Positions 1 to 7,059 of a stretch of DNA of 12,034 nucleotides are shown here, one piece after another. The notes below the pieces were generated by a model. The model ran no database searches. It was not told the origin of the DNA and saw only the letters and a list, made by a program, of their open reading frames with translations. Within the stretch, counting starts at the first letter, position 1; every line of letters starts with the position of its first letter. The DNA lies in contig JAJYGU010000479.1 of the NCBI GenBank assembly GCA_021784975.1, positions 1 to 12,034 of the forward strand. The letters run 5' to 3'. A program made the position numbers and the translations under genes. This DNA comes from Planctomycetota bacterium (lineage in GTDB: Bacteria > Planctomycetota > Planctomycetia > Pirellulales > Thermoguttaceae).

Positions 1-238
1 GTGGGATAGCTATTACTCGTCCAACCCGGCAATTGACTATAACACTCGCGTCGGACATCTCCGGGGCACCTTAGCGGGCGGCGTGAACGGCCCGTACTAC
101 CTCAGGCCGGGCACGGTGTTCAACGACAGTGTGGCCGACACTTTGTACGGCAGCGCCACCGCCATGGACCTGTTCTTCCGCTCGGTCGGCGACACGATCA
201 GCAACTGGCGGTCCGGCGAAACTACCATCTCGGTGTGA
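1..238 (+). CDS. C-terminal end of a large surface/secreted protein with an RTX-like tail (5' truncated)
   Basis: The window opens inside this gene. Reading codons from base 2 gives 78 residues and then TGA at 236-238. The fragment has no transmembrane segment. Its pattern is a Tyr/Thr/Arg stretch, then H-L-x-G-T, G-G-x-N-G, T-V-x-x-D, A-D-x-L-x-G and a final D-x-F-F-R plus G-D-T-I. In my knowledge this matches the C-terminal tail that follows hemolysin-type (RTX-like) glycine-rich calcium-binding repeats in giant planctomycete extracellular proteins. The repeats themselves would lie upstream of the window. Function is therefore inferred only as a cell-surface or secreted adhesin or matrix-like protein. 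The gene is convergent with the transporter gene, with 9 bp between the two stop codons and no visible terminator between them. Confidence 0.6.
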   Translation, partial: WDSYYSSNPAIDYNTRVGHLRGTLAGGVNGPYYLRPGTVFNDSVADTLYGSATAMDLFFRSVGDTISNWRSGETTISV

Positions 239-245
239 CCACGGA

Positions 246-283
246 GGTTAGAGGTCAGGGATCAGAGGTGGATCAGGGGTCAG
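246..283. repeat. Degenerate heptamer tandem repeat (GGTYAGR-like)
   Basis: The 38 bases read as about five successive variants of GGTCAGG/GATCAGA: GGTTAGA, GGTCAGG, GATCAGA, GGTGGATCAGG and GGTCAG. The first unit contains the minus-strand TAA stop of the transporter gene, and the others encode its last residues. It looks like a low-complexity expansion at the junction of two convergent genes. No function is visible. Confidence 0.5.
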
Positions 284-1507
284 TTGGACCAAGGGCGATT
301 CCTTCAATCGCCTAGCCAGCAGGAACATGGCGAACATCAAGAAGATGAAGATGAAGAGTGAGGCGGTCATGGGCGCGGTGGGCCCCGACCGGCAGGCGTC
401 CATGCCGAAGATGAAAATGATCCCCGAGATTTGCCCCAGCGCCATCAAGATTCCGTAAGAGGTGCCTTCCGGGACCGGGTAGGCGACCTCCGCCCCGTAT
501 TGGAATGCGATCGGCCCCACTCCCAGGATGAAGAAGCCCATCAAGGCGGATGAGGCCAGCAAGACATAATAGTTCGACGAAAAAGTCAGCCCGAAAAACC
601 CTGGAATCGAGGCCAGAATCGCCCATACCAGAAAGGGCTGCCTCTTGCGGAGTTTGTCCGACAAGGTGGGAAGGATCAGGGCGCCGAGCACTCCAATCGC
701 TACCATCATGCCGCCAATCATGCCCGCCTGGGTAGCCGGGATCCCCCTCGGCCCCAAGATGCCGTCTTCGACCCAGGTCATCACCGCGTTATAGATCCCC
801 ATCATGACGAACACGCATACCATCAGGAGCATGAAGTTGCGGTTGCGGGTGATACCCGCCATCTCAGCCAGGCTCAACTTATGCACCAACTCTTCGGCCG
901 GCCCAGGGGGCGTCATGGGGCGTTCGCGTGCGAATAAGAAGAAGACGACGGCCGAGAAGATGCCGAGGTAGCCGTAGACCATCAACATGCGCTCGATGCC
1001 GCCGTGCATCCCGCCCAGGGACTGAAACAGATAGGGCGTGGCCACCAGGGCGATGACCGTGCCGGCATAGACCGCCAGGGTCGCGATGCCGGTGGCCGTG
1101 GCCCGTTCGTTGAACGGGAACCAGCGGGCGGCCACCTTGGTGATGGAATTGACCAGGAACGGCTGGCCGGCGGCAATGCCGATCTGGGCAATGGTGACCA
1201 CGGTAAAGTTCGACGCGCAGGCGCCCCGCAACATGCCGAAGCCGGCGACCAACAACGCCCCCACCCCCACGCCCGCCCGAAACCCCTTCGTATCCAGCAG
1301 CCAAGAGGCCGGAAAGGCAGCGAAGACGTAGACGATCATGAAACTCATCGACAGGAAGGCAACGCTCAGCGTCGAGACCTTGTAGAGCTTGGCGGTCTCG
1401 CTGGTGATTGGTGCGAAGGTGATCCAATCGACATTCACCATGGCCAGGGCCGGGATCATGCACAGCAGGATCACCCAACGATATGGGCTGACTTGGTAGG
1501 TTTCCAT
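248..1507 (-). CDS. MFS transporter, FLVCR-like subgroup
   Basis: Encodes a 419-residue inner-membrane protein with about twelve hydrophobic segments, the usual size for a Major Facilitator Superfamily carrier. The TM1 region (Y-R-W-V-I-L-L, residues 9-15), the TM2-TM3 loop D-T-K-G-F-R (72-77) preceded by F-P-A-S-W-L-L, and W-F-P-F-N-E-R-A-T-A-T (129-139) resemble the FLVCR/DIRC2 branch, whose animal members move heme or choline. The substrate here cannot be told from sequence. The ATG at 1507 is preferred because GGAG lies 9 bases upstream; an in-frame TTG at 1546 would add 13 residues but has no better site. The last residues (T-P-D-P-P-L-I-P-D-L) come from a low-complexity repeat. The gene is divergent from the sigma factor gene and stands alone on its strand. 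Confidence 0.85.
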   Translation of the reverse strand: METYQVSPYRWVILLCMIPALAMVNVDWITFAPITSETAKLYKVSTLSVAFLSMSFMIVYVFAAFPASWLLDTKGFRAGVGVGALLVAGFGMLRGACASNFTVVTIAQIGIAAGQPFLVNSITKVAARWFPFNERATATGIATLAVYAGTVIALVATPYLFQSLGGMHGGIERMLMVYGYLGIFSAVVFFLFARERPMTPPGPAEELVHKLSLAEMAGITRNRNFMLLMVCVFVMMGIYNAVMTWVEDGILGPRGIPATQAGMIGGMMVAIGVLGALILPTLSDKLRKRQPFLVWAILASIPGFFGLTFSSNYYVLLASSALMGFFILGVGPIAFQYGAEVAYPVPEGTSYGILMALGQISGIIFIFGMDACRSGPTAPMTASLFIFIFLMFAMFLLARRLKESPLVQLTPDPPLIPDL

Positions 1508-1516
1508 GATAGGCCG

Positions 1517-1520
1517 CTCC
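1517..1520 (-). promoter_or_regulatory. Ribosome binding site of the MFS gene
   Basis: GGAG on the minus strand, 9 bases before the ATG at 1507. It decides for this start over the upstream TTG at 1546. Confidence 0.55.
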
Positions 1521-1552
1521 AGCCGGGCGCTCGACCTGTTCGACAATATACA

Positions 1553-1614
1553 ACGCCGGCTGGCCGGGAGAAATAGTCGCCAAATTGCCTCGTCGCCCCA
1601 GCCGCGCAGGGTGG
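1553..1614 (+). repeat. Imperfect direct repeat, copy 1
   Basis: About 62 bp in the divergent spacer that recur at 1718-1779. The best-conserved part is CAAATTGCCTCGTCGCC followed by CCGCGCAGGGTG, matching copy 2 at most positions with a one-base indel. The 5' parts (GCCGGC, TGGC, GGGAG/GGAAG) also align. This copy overlaps the region where transporter transcription should start. Apart from the two copies I see no gene in the 1508-1846 spacer. Confidence 0.55.
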
Positions 1615-1717
1615 GCCCTCAAGTCGAGAGGCGATTGCCGGGTAGTCGTTTAGGGAAGCTACCGATGGACAATCGAGCCTACAGCCCCTCTACTTACTTG
1701 GTGCTTCGAAGCCCGCC

Positions 1718-1779
1718 AGCCGGCGATGGCTGGAAGCAACTCCGCAATTTGCCTCGGCGCCTGATACCGCGCAGGGTGC
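1718..1779 (+). repeat. Imperfect direct repeat, copy 2
   Basis: Second copy of the 1553-1614 sequence, about 165 bp further on and about 70 bp before the sigma factor start. The core reads CAATTTGCCTCGGCGCC then CCGCGCAGGGTG. Overlapping its left end, CCAGCC and GGCTGG form a perfect 6-bp inverted repeat (1716-1721 and 1728-1733, 6-base loop). The position would suit a regulatory site for the sigma-kinase unit, but that is inference. Confidence 0.55.
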
Positions 1780-1833
1780 GATCGTAATCGCTTGGCCTTC
1801 CGCTCGTTCGTCGTCACCGATTGCTCAAGAGTT

Positions 1834-1837
1834 GGAG
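1834..1837 (+). promoter_or_regulatory. Ribosome binding site of the sigma factor gene
   Basis: GGAG, 9 bases before the ATG at 1847. It supports this start over the in-frame TTG at 1832, which overlaps the site itself. Confidence 0.5.
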
Positions 1838-1846
1838 CTTTCGCGC

Positions 1847-2455
1847 ATGTCCGAGCAATTGCCATCCAACGCGAGCTTTGAGGAGTTGGTTGCGGCTGCT
1901 CAAGCAGGATCCAGGGAGTCCCTGGGGCGACTGCTGGATTCATACCGCCGCTATCTCTTGCTCATCGCCAACCAAGAGCTGCAATTGCGCGGACCGTCGG
2001 ATGTGACCGCCTCCGATGTAGTTCAGGACACGTTCCTGGAGGCACACCGCGACTTCGCCGCCTTTGGCGGCGTTACCGAGCAGACTTTCCGCGGCTGGCT
2101 CCGGCAGATGCTCTTGCACAATCTCGCCGATGCGTACCGCCGCCGAGGAGCAGCCGCCAAGCGCCCAGCCGCCCGCGAGGCCCACTTGAGTGCCTCCGCC
2201 GCCTACTGGGCGCTGGCCTCTGTCGCTGCTCCCGACCAGACGCCCAGTGATATGGCGAGCGACCACGAGCGAGTTGGCCGACTCGAACTGGCGCTGGCGA
2301 AGCTGCCCGATCACTACCGCCATGTGATCCTGCTGCGTTACCGGGAGGGACTATCGTTCGAAGAAATCGCCCATCTCACGCACCGCTCTCTGGACTCGGT
2401 CCGAAAACTGTGGTTGCGAGGGGTGGAGCAACTTCAACGGCTCTTGGTGGACTAG
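1847..2455 (+). CDS. ECF-type RNA polymerase sigma factor, Ser/Thr-kinase-associated
   Basis: A 202-residue sigma-70 family protein with only regions 2 and 4, the ECF layout. Region 2 spans about residues 27-99. It includes S-D-V-V-Q-D-T-F-L-E-A-H-R-D-F (56-70), the core-polymerase and -10 binding helix, and F-R-G-W-L-R-Q-M-L-L-H-N-L-A-D-A-Y-R-R (81-99). Region 4 spans about 142-200, with the -35 reading helix-turn-helix L-S-F-E-E-I-A-H-L-T-H-R-S-L-D-S-V (169-185). The linker is Ala/Ser-rich and probably flexible. The stop is 18 bp before the kinase start, so the two are very probably cotranscribed. No anti-sigma gene is adjacent. Several planctomycete ECF groups sit beside Ser/Thr kinases in place of anti-sigma factors, so control by phosphorylation is likely but not shown. 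Thr54 and Ser56, in the acidic helix just before D57, are conceivable acceptors. Confidence 0.9.
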   Translation: MSEQLPSNASFEELVAAAQAGSRESLGRLLDSYRRYLLLIANQELQLRGPSDVTASDVVQDTFLEAHRDFAAFGGVTEQTFRGWLRQMLLHNLADAYRRRGAAAKRPAAREAHLSASAAYWALASVAAPDQTPSDMASDHERVGRLELALAKLPDHYRHVILLRYREGLSFEEIAHLTHRSLDSVRKLWLRGVEQLQRLLVD

Positions 2456-2473
2456 GATAAGCGGACGAGGAAA

Positions 2474-5400
2474 ATGGGATCGTCTCACCAACCGGAAAGC
2501 CATGGCTCGCCGGACTCAAGTTGGGCGGCTTCCGCCTCTTCCGAGTTTCCGGTGGATCCGGAGCTCCTCAAGCGACTGGAGGAGTATGGCCAGTCGCTGG
2601 CGCGCGGCCAGCCGGTCGATAAGGACAAGCTGTTGGCGGGTTATCCGCAGATCGCCGGCCAATTGTCCGCCTACCTCGGCGCCTTAGAGTTCGTTCACGC
2701 GGCTTTTGCGGGGGAATCCTCGCCGCTTCGGGACTCGGCCGGGGAAGGGGCCGGCAACCTGGCGCCGCTGGCGCGGCGCCGTCTAGGCGATTATGTGCTT
2801 CTGGCCGAGCGGGGGCGGGGCGGGATGGGAGTGGTTTATGAGGCGGAACAACAATCGCTCCACCGCCGGGTGGCCGTGAAGGTCTTGTTGGCGGCCGCCG
2901 CCTTATCGGCAAACCACCTCCAGCGGTTCAAGAACGAGGCCCTGGCGGCAGCCAGCTTGGACCATCCGCATATCGTCAAGGTGTACTCGATCGGCTGCGA
3001 TCGGGGCGTGCATTATTATGCCATGCAGTATGTGGAAGGGCAGAGTCTGGCCGAGGTGATCCAGGCCTTGCAGCGGGAGCAACCGGCGCCGGCGCTCTAT
3101 CAGCACTTCGCCCTGCTGGGCATGGCCTCGTCCGAGGAGCGGATGTCCGCTTCGCCCTGCCTGGCTCGGCGCGAGTATCTCCGCTTCGTGGTCCGCTTGG
3201 GGATTCAAGCCGCCGAAGCCCTGGAGTATGCCCATCACATGGGCATCATCCACCGCGACATCAAACCTTCGAACCTGCTGTTGGATTTGAGCGGCCGGCT
3301 GTGGGTGACCGATTTCGGGCTGGCGCTTAGGCGGACGGTCAGCGAACTGACGTTGACGGGCGATGTGGTGGGCACCCTTCGTTACATGAGCCCCGAACAG
3401 GCCCTGGGCCGCCGCCACTTGCTCGGCCAGGCCACCGACCTCTATTCCTTGGGTGGCACGCTTTACGAGCTGCTGAGCCTTCGTCCCCCTTTCCCGGAAG
3501 AAGACCCTCAGGAGCTGTTGCAGCGATTGGCGGCACACGATCCGCCGCCCGTGCGACGACTGAACACGGCCGTGCCCCGCGACTTGGAAACCATCGTGAT
3601 GAAGTGCCTGGCCAAGGAGCCGCTTTCGCGGTACGTCTCGGCCCAGGCGCTGGCCGATGATTTGCGGCGCTTCCTCGACGACCGGCCGATCCTCGCCCGA
3701 CGGCCGACGGTGGCGGCGAGGCTTGCCAAGTGGTCGCGGCGGCACATGCCGATCGTGTACTCCGCGGTGGTAATCCTGCTATTGGTCTTTGTGGGGCTGA
3801 TCGCCGCCACTTGGCGGATCAGCCGGGAGCGGGACCACGCCCGGCAATCCGCCGAAAGAGCCCGGCAGATGGCCGAGGTCGCCGATCAACAGCGCCAGCT
3901 TGCCGACTCCGAGCACGGCCGGGCCGACGCCAATTTTCAGAAGGCCCGCGAGGCGGTGGACCGCCTGGTCCGCCGGGCGGCCCGGGAGATGGCCGACCAG
4001 CCGCACATGGAGCGCGTGCGCCGGGCCTTGCTGGAAGACGCCCTGGAGTTCTACCAAGGTTTCCTAGCGCAAAAGTCGGGCGATCTGGTGGTCAGCCGTG
4101 AGACGGCCCTGGCCTATTATCAGGTCGGATACATCCAGGTGCTCTTGGGGCAGTATCAGGCGTGCCTCCCGCCTTTGCAGCAGGCCTGCCGGATGCTGGA
4201 GGAGCTGATGAGGCGCGACCCGCGCGACGTCCAGTTGCGCCTGGATCTGGCCGAGCCCTATGACCAATGCGCGTATGCCATGATGTGGGCCAGCCGGGAC
4301 CAGGAGGCCATATCCTACCGGCGCAAGCGACTGGCCCTGTTTGAACAGGTCCGCAAGGAGTTCCCGAGGTCCTTGCGGTATCTGCGTCTGGCGGCCTCCG
4401 CCTATTCCGACCTGGGTGTCATGCTGGACCGCGCCGGTCGGCCGGCGGAAGGGATCGAGCAGTTTCGCCAGGCACTGGCGCTCTGCGATCAGGAGTGTGC
4501 CGCTTTTCCAGAAGTCCCTCCAGACCGCATGTTGTTGGGACACATCCATCATTGGCTGGGGACGGCCCTGGAAGACACCGGACGCTTGTCGGAGGCCGAA
4601 ACGCATTACCGCACGGCCTACCAACTGCGAACCGAGACTTCGGCGGAAGAGCCCCAGAATGTGAAGGGGAAACACCTGTTGGGACACGCCACCGCGTATC
4701 TCGCCAGCCTGCTGCTCAACACGGGCAGAACGGTTGAGGGAGAGCGGCTGCTGCGCCAGGCGCTGGCCATTGACGAGCAGCTTCTCAGCCAGTTCCCTCA
4801 TACCGCCGATTATCGCCGCCGTGCCGGCATCGACTACCACTTATTGGGCCGTTTCCTGTTCTCCGTCCCAAATCGCCGAGACGAAGCGGAAGCCGCCTTG
4901 CGCCGCTGCGTGGCCATCGACACCGGCATGGTGGCTGATCTGCCCGGAGTCACCACCTATCTGGCCCAGTTGACCTCGGCGCGTTACGACTTGGCGGCAT
5001 TCCTGGATGCCAATGGGCGGTCCGCCGAAGCCGCCGGAGTGTGCCGGACGGTACTCGCGGACTTCGAAGCCGCCCCGGCCACCCAACGGGAGGAATTGGG
5101 GTTTCAGTTCGCCTTCGCCCAGTTCCTGGTAACTTGCCCTCTGCTCCAGTTCCGCGACCCAGTCCGGGCGGTCCAATTGCTTCAACCGCTAGTCCACCGC
5201 CGGCCACAAGATCCGCTCTGTTGGGCGATCTTGGGCTTGGCCTACTACCGCTCGGGCGATGCGGTCGCGGCACTTGATGCCGTCGAGACTGCCATGAAGC
5301 TCTCCAAAGGAGGTGAAGCACGGATTTGGCTGGGATTGGCGATGATCCATCGGCGGCTTGGGCATTGCCAACAGTCGCGAAGCTGGTACCAGAAAGCAGC

Positions 5401-5497
5401 GGCCTGGATCGACAAGAACCACCCGTTCGACGAGAGTTACGCTCGTTTTCGTGCCGAAGCCGAGCAGGTCATGGAGAATGTACCTCTCGAGGATTAG
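2474..5497 (+). CDS. Membrane-anchored Ser/Thr protein kinase with TPR repeats (PknB-like)
   Basis: A 1007-residue Hanks-type kinase. Residues 1-100 are Ser/Gly-rich around a helical stretch (P-E-L-L-K-R-L-E-E-Y, 29-38) typical of planctomycete kinases. The kinase domain (about 105-400) looks catalytically complete: glycine loop G-R-G-G-M-G-V-V-Y (114-122), Lys136 in V-A-V-K, H-R-D-I-K-P-S-N (260-267, catalytic Asp262), D-F-G (Asp280) and G-T-L-R-Y-M-S-P-E (300-308). An Ala/Pro-rich insert lies at about 200-232. One transmembrane helix (about 427-447) is followed by a charged coiled-coil-like stretch (450-510). TPR-like helical pairs, probably outside the cytoplasm, then run to the C-terminus. 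The gene follows the ECF sigma gene by 18 bp, with GAGG 3 bases before the ATG. Substrate phosphorylation, probably including the sigma factor, is inferred from linkage. The signal sensed by the TPR part is unknown. Confidence 0.93.
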   Translation: MGSSHQPESHGSPDSSWAASASSEFPVDPELLKRLEEYGQSLARGQPVDKDKLLAGYPQIAGQLSAYLGALEFVHAAFAGESSPLRDSAGEGAGNLAPLARRRLGDYVLLAERGRGGMGVVYEAEQQSLHRRVAVKVLLAAAALSANHLQRFKNEALAAASLDHPHIVKVYSIGCDRGVHYYAMQYVEGQSLAEVIQALQREQPAPALYQHFALLGMASSEERMSASPCLARREYLRFVVRLGIQAAEALEYAHHMGIIHRDIKPSNLLLDLSGRLWVTDFGLALRRTVSELTLTGDVVGTLRYMSPEQALGRRHLLGQATDLYSLGGTLYELLSLRPPFPEEDPQELLQRLAAHDPPPVRRLNTAVPRDLETIVMKCLAKEPLSRYVSAQALADDLRRFLDDRPILARRPTVAARLAKWSRRHMPIVYSAVVILLLVFVGLIAATWRISRERDHARQSAERARQMAEVADQQRQLADSEHGRADANFQKAREAVDRLVRRAAREMADQPHMERVRRALLEDALEFYQGFLAQKSGDLVVSRETALAYYQVGYIQVLLGQYQACLPPLQQACRMLEELMRRDPRDVQLRLDLAEPYDQCAYAMMWASRDQEAISYRRKRLALFEQVRKEFPRSLRYLRLAASAYSDLGVMLDRAGRPAEGIEQFRQALALCDQECAAFPEVPPDRMLLGHIHHWLGTALEDTGRLSEAETHYRTAYQLRTETSAEEPQNVKGKHLLGHATAYLASLLLNTGRTVEGERLLRQALAIDEQLLSQFPHTADYRRRAGIDYHLLGRFLFSVPNRRDEAEAALRRCVAIDTGMVADLPGVTTYLAQLTSARYDLAAFLDANGRSAEAAGVCRTVLADFEAAPATQREELGFQFAFAQFLVTCPLLQFRDPVRAVQLLQPLVHRRPQDPLCWAILGLAYYRSGDAVAALDAVETAMKLSKGGEARIWLGLAMIHRRLGHCQQSRSWYQKAAAWIDKNHPFDESYARFRAEAEQVMENVPLED

Positions 5498-5527
5498 CCC
5501 CGCTGAAAATGGGGAAGTTGGGGGGCG

Positions 5528-5612
5528 GAGGGCGGAAGGGGACTGTCCCGATTTTTGTGGCAGGACGCCACAAAAATGGGACTGTCCCCCTTGGACCCCG
5601 CCGTCCGCCCTC
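5528..5612. repeat. REP-like palindromic element (intergenic copy)
   Basis: Begins 30 bp after the kinase stop. The inner stem pairs 5536-5561 with 5567-5592 around the 5-base loop AGGAC. An 11-bp perfect tip (ATTTTTGTGGC with GCCACAAAAAT) is followed by one bulged G and then GGGGACTGTCCC against GGGACTGTCCCC, with a single T-T mismatch. A separate 9-bp outer stem (GAGGGCGGA at 5528-5536, TCCGCCCTC at 5604-5612) encloses it. Such GGGGAC-type palindromes are scattered in planctomycete genomes and, like REPs, may be moved by RAYT (IS200/Y1-type) transposases; none is in this window. The transcript could also fold here and act as a 3' end structure. Confidence 0.75.
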
Positions 5613-5662
5613 ATCCCTTGATTTCTCCGTGTCCAGTGGGTGTTGCGTCCGTAGCTACGTAA

Positions 5663-5695
5663 CCCCTATCTGCGTAAGCGATTACGCGCCAGGGG
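5663..5695. other. Two-part inverted repeat in the kinase-phosphatase spacer
   Basis: CCCCT (5663-5667) pairs with AGGGG (5691-5695), and inside it GCGTAA (5672-5677) pairs perfectly with TTACGC (5682-5687) around GCGA. An internal loop of 4 and 3 bases separates the stems. No T-tract follows, so it is not a standard terminator. It could be an operator or an RNA structure. The rest of 5613-5886 shows no gene apart from this and the hairpin at 5711-5737. Confidence 0.4.
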
Positions 5696-5710
5696 ATGTG
5701 ATTTCTGACC

Positions 5711-5737
5711 AAAAATGGCCGCCTCCGCGGATTTTTT
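5711..5737 (+). terminator. Candidate intrinsic terminator after the kinase gene
   Basis: CCGC (5719-5722), loop CTCC, GCGG (5727-5730), then A and six T. The left flank AAAAAT can extend the pairing with the right ATTTTT after a GG bulge, so it could work in both directions. The GC stem is only 4 bp, which keeps confidence low. The surrounding CAAAAATGG and ATTTTTTGTGTCCC also faintly resemble the arms of the REP-like element at 5528-5612, so it may be a decayed copy instead. Confidence 0.4.
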
Positions 5738-5874
5738 GTGTCCCAATCTGGCACGATTCTACGCCTAGTCTTTTAGGGCAGGAGTATCTGGCCACCAAGG
5801 CCGCCGTCGGGATCATCCAGGATTCCAATCATCGTCGCCAGCCGCCGGCAAGAAGATTGCAAGCACCCCTACTT

Positions 5875-5880
5875 GGAGGT
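5875..5880 (+). promoter_or_regulatory. Strong ribosome binding site fixing the phosphatase start
   Basis: GGAGGT, 6 bases before the ATG at 5887. It is the best Shine-Dalgarno match in the window. It rules out the longer reading frame, open from 5326, that would run through the kinase tail and the palindrome. Confidence 0.7.
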
Positions 5881-5886
5881 GCGAGC

Positions 5887-7020
5887 ATGGGCAGTTCCTT
5901 CGTCATCGATGATCGGCTCATCACCGAGTCCATGGACAACGGAGTCTGTGTCACCGACCTTGACCGGCGCATCGTCTACTGGAATGAGGCCGCCGAACGG
6001 ATCACCAACTGGCGATCGAAAGACATCGTGGGGTATTCATGCTTTGCCGGAGTCTTCTGCCCCACCGATAAGAATAATCGCTCCCTTTGCACCCCAGAGC
6101 TTTGTCCATTGCAGCGGGCCATGACCACTGGCCTCGGCAGCGAATGCCCGCTGTTGTTCATCAAGACGAAGGACAGGCGGCGGATCCCGGTGCAAGCCAC
6201 CTTCGCCCCCTTGCGAAGGAACAAGTGGGAGATCATCGGCGGCGTCCAGGTGTTTCGCGACATTTCTCAGGCTTACCAAGAGCTGGCCAATGCCTGCGCG
6301 ATCCAGACGGTGGCCCTGCAGCACGAGTTGCCGCAGGATACCCGGGTGAAGTTCACCACCCAATATTTCCCGCAAGACCTTGTGGGCGGAGACTACTACG
6401 CGATTGAGCAACTCAGTGCCGATCAGTATTGCTTCTTGTTGGCCGACGTGATGGGACATGGGCTGGCGGCCTCCCTGTACACCATGTACTTGCGCGGGCT
6501 GTGGGACCGGTATCACCCGCTGCTGACCAGCCCGGCCAGTTTTGCCCGCCGGATGAACCACGAGCTCAACCAACTCTTCCGGCCCGGCGAATCCTTTGCG
6601 GCGGGGGTCTGCGGCATGGTCGATCTCGCCCGCCGGGAGGCCGCTTTCACGGGGGCAGGCAACCCGCCCGTACTTTGGATTCACGCCAACGGCAAGTATG
6701 AGCTTTTGAGCGGCGCAGGCGTTCCGCTGGGGGTCATGGAGGATGCTCCCTACGACGAAGCCCGCATGCGGATTCGCTCCGGTGACCGATTCCTGCTGGT
6801 GAGCGACGGGGTAGTGGAGGTTGCCAACGGCGACCACCGCCCACTCGGGGTGGAAGGGCTGATCGGCGTCCTGAAGCGGCTAGGCTATCCCGGGTCCGGT
6901 GTCGAGGTATCGGCGATTCGAGAGGAGTTGTTAAGGTACTCCAAGACCGCCGTGCAGGAAGACGATCAGACCGTCATCGAGATTCGGTTTCCGTCAGGGA
7001 AAGAAAAGGGCGTTGGCTAG
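5887..7020 (+). CDS. PAS-domain PP2C/SpoIIE (RsbU-type) Ser/Thr phosphatase
   Basis: A 377-residue soluble protein without membrane segments. Residues about 8-128 form a PAS sensor domain (D-N-G-V-C-V-T-D-L-D-R-R-I-V-Y-W-N-E-A-A-E near the start, V-F-R-D-I-S at 122-127). It contains five cysteines (52, 58, 68, 73, 87), the middle ones as C-x9-C-x4-C-P-L. A short helix leads to the PP2C-type phosphatase domain (about 155-370). Visible metal-site motifs are G-G-D-Y (Asp169), A-D-V-M-G-H-G (Asp187), S-D-G (Asp307) and E-D-D-Q-T (Asp359/360). A-F-T-G-A-G-N-P-P (253-261) and G-V-P-L-G-V-M (278-284) are family-typical. Such enzymes remove phosphate from Ser/Thr, classically on STAS anti-anti-sigma proteins, but no STAS gene is nearby. 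It lies 389 bp behind the kinase, so it is probably a separate transcript with the next gene. Acting against the upstream kinase is an inference. Confidence 0.88.
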   Translation: MGSSFVIDDRLITESMDNGVCVTDLDRRIVYWNEAAERITNWRSKDIVGYSCFAGVFCPTDKNNRSLCTPELCPLQRAMTTGLGSECPLLFIKTKDRRRIPVQATFAPLRRNKWEIIGGVQVFRDISQAYQELANACAIQTVALQHELPQDTRVKFTTQYFPQDLVGGDYYAIEQLSADQYCFLLADVMGHGLAASLYTMYLRGLWDRYHPLLTSPASFARRMNHELNQLFRPGESFAAGVCGMVDLARREAAFTGAGNPPVLWIHANGKYELLSGAGVPLGVMEDAPYDEARMRIRSGDRFLLVSDGVVEVANGDHRPLGVEGLIGVLKRLGYPGSGVEVSAIREELLRYSKTAVQEDDQTVIEIRFPSGKEKGVG

Positions 7021-7059
7021 AGGCTCGACGACGTTGCCAATCTTGCCAAAGGTCCAGCC

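Noticed and set aside
879..1622. Minus-strand frame overlapping the MFS gene
   Set aside because: Arg/His-rich translation out of frame with an evident 12-TM transporter, and no ribosome site.
1506..1787. Plus-strand frame of 93 codons in the divergent spacer
   Set aside because: Arg/Pro-rich translation across the direct repeats and overlapping the transporter start region. No ribosome site or family match.
1659..1943. Minus-strand frame of 94 codons in the divergent spacer
   Set aside because: It overlaps the sigma factor coding sequence and has no start signal. The resemblance of its middle part to the frame over repeat copy 1 is explained by the DNA duplication.
4064..4840. Minus-strand frame of 258 codons inside the kinase TPR region
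   Set aside because: Antisense shadow of a helical repeat region, with no recognisable domain and no start signals.
5326..5886. Upstream extension of the phosphatase frame to an early ATG
   Set aside because: It overlaps the kinase C-terminus in another frame and runs through the palindrome and the terminator-like hairpin. The strong GGAGGT site fixes the start at 5887.
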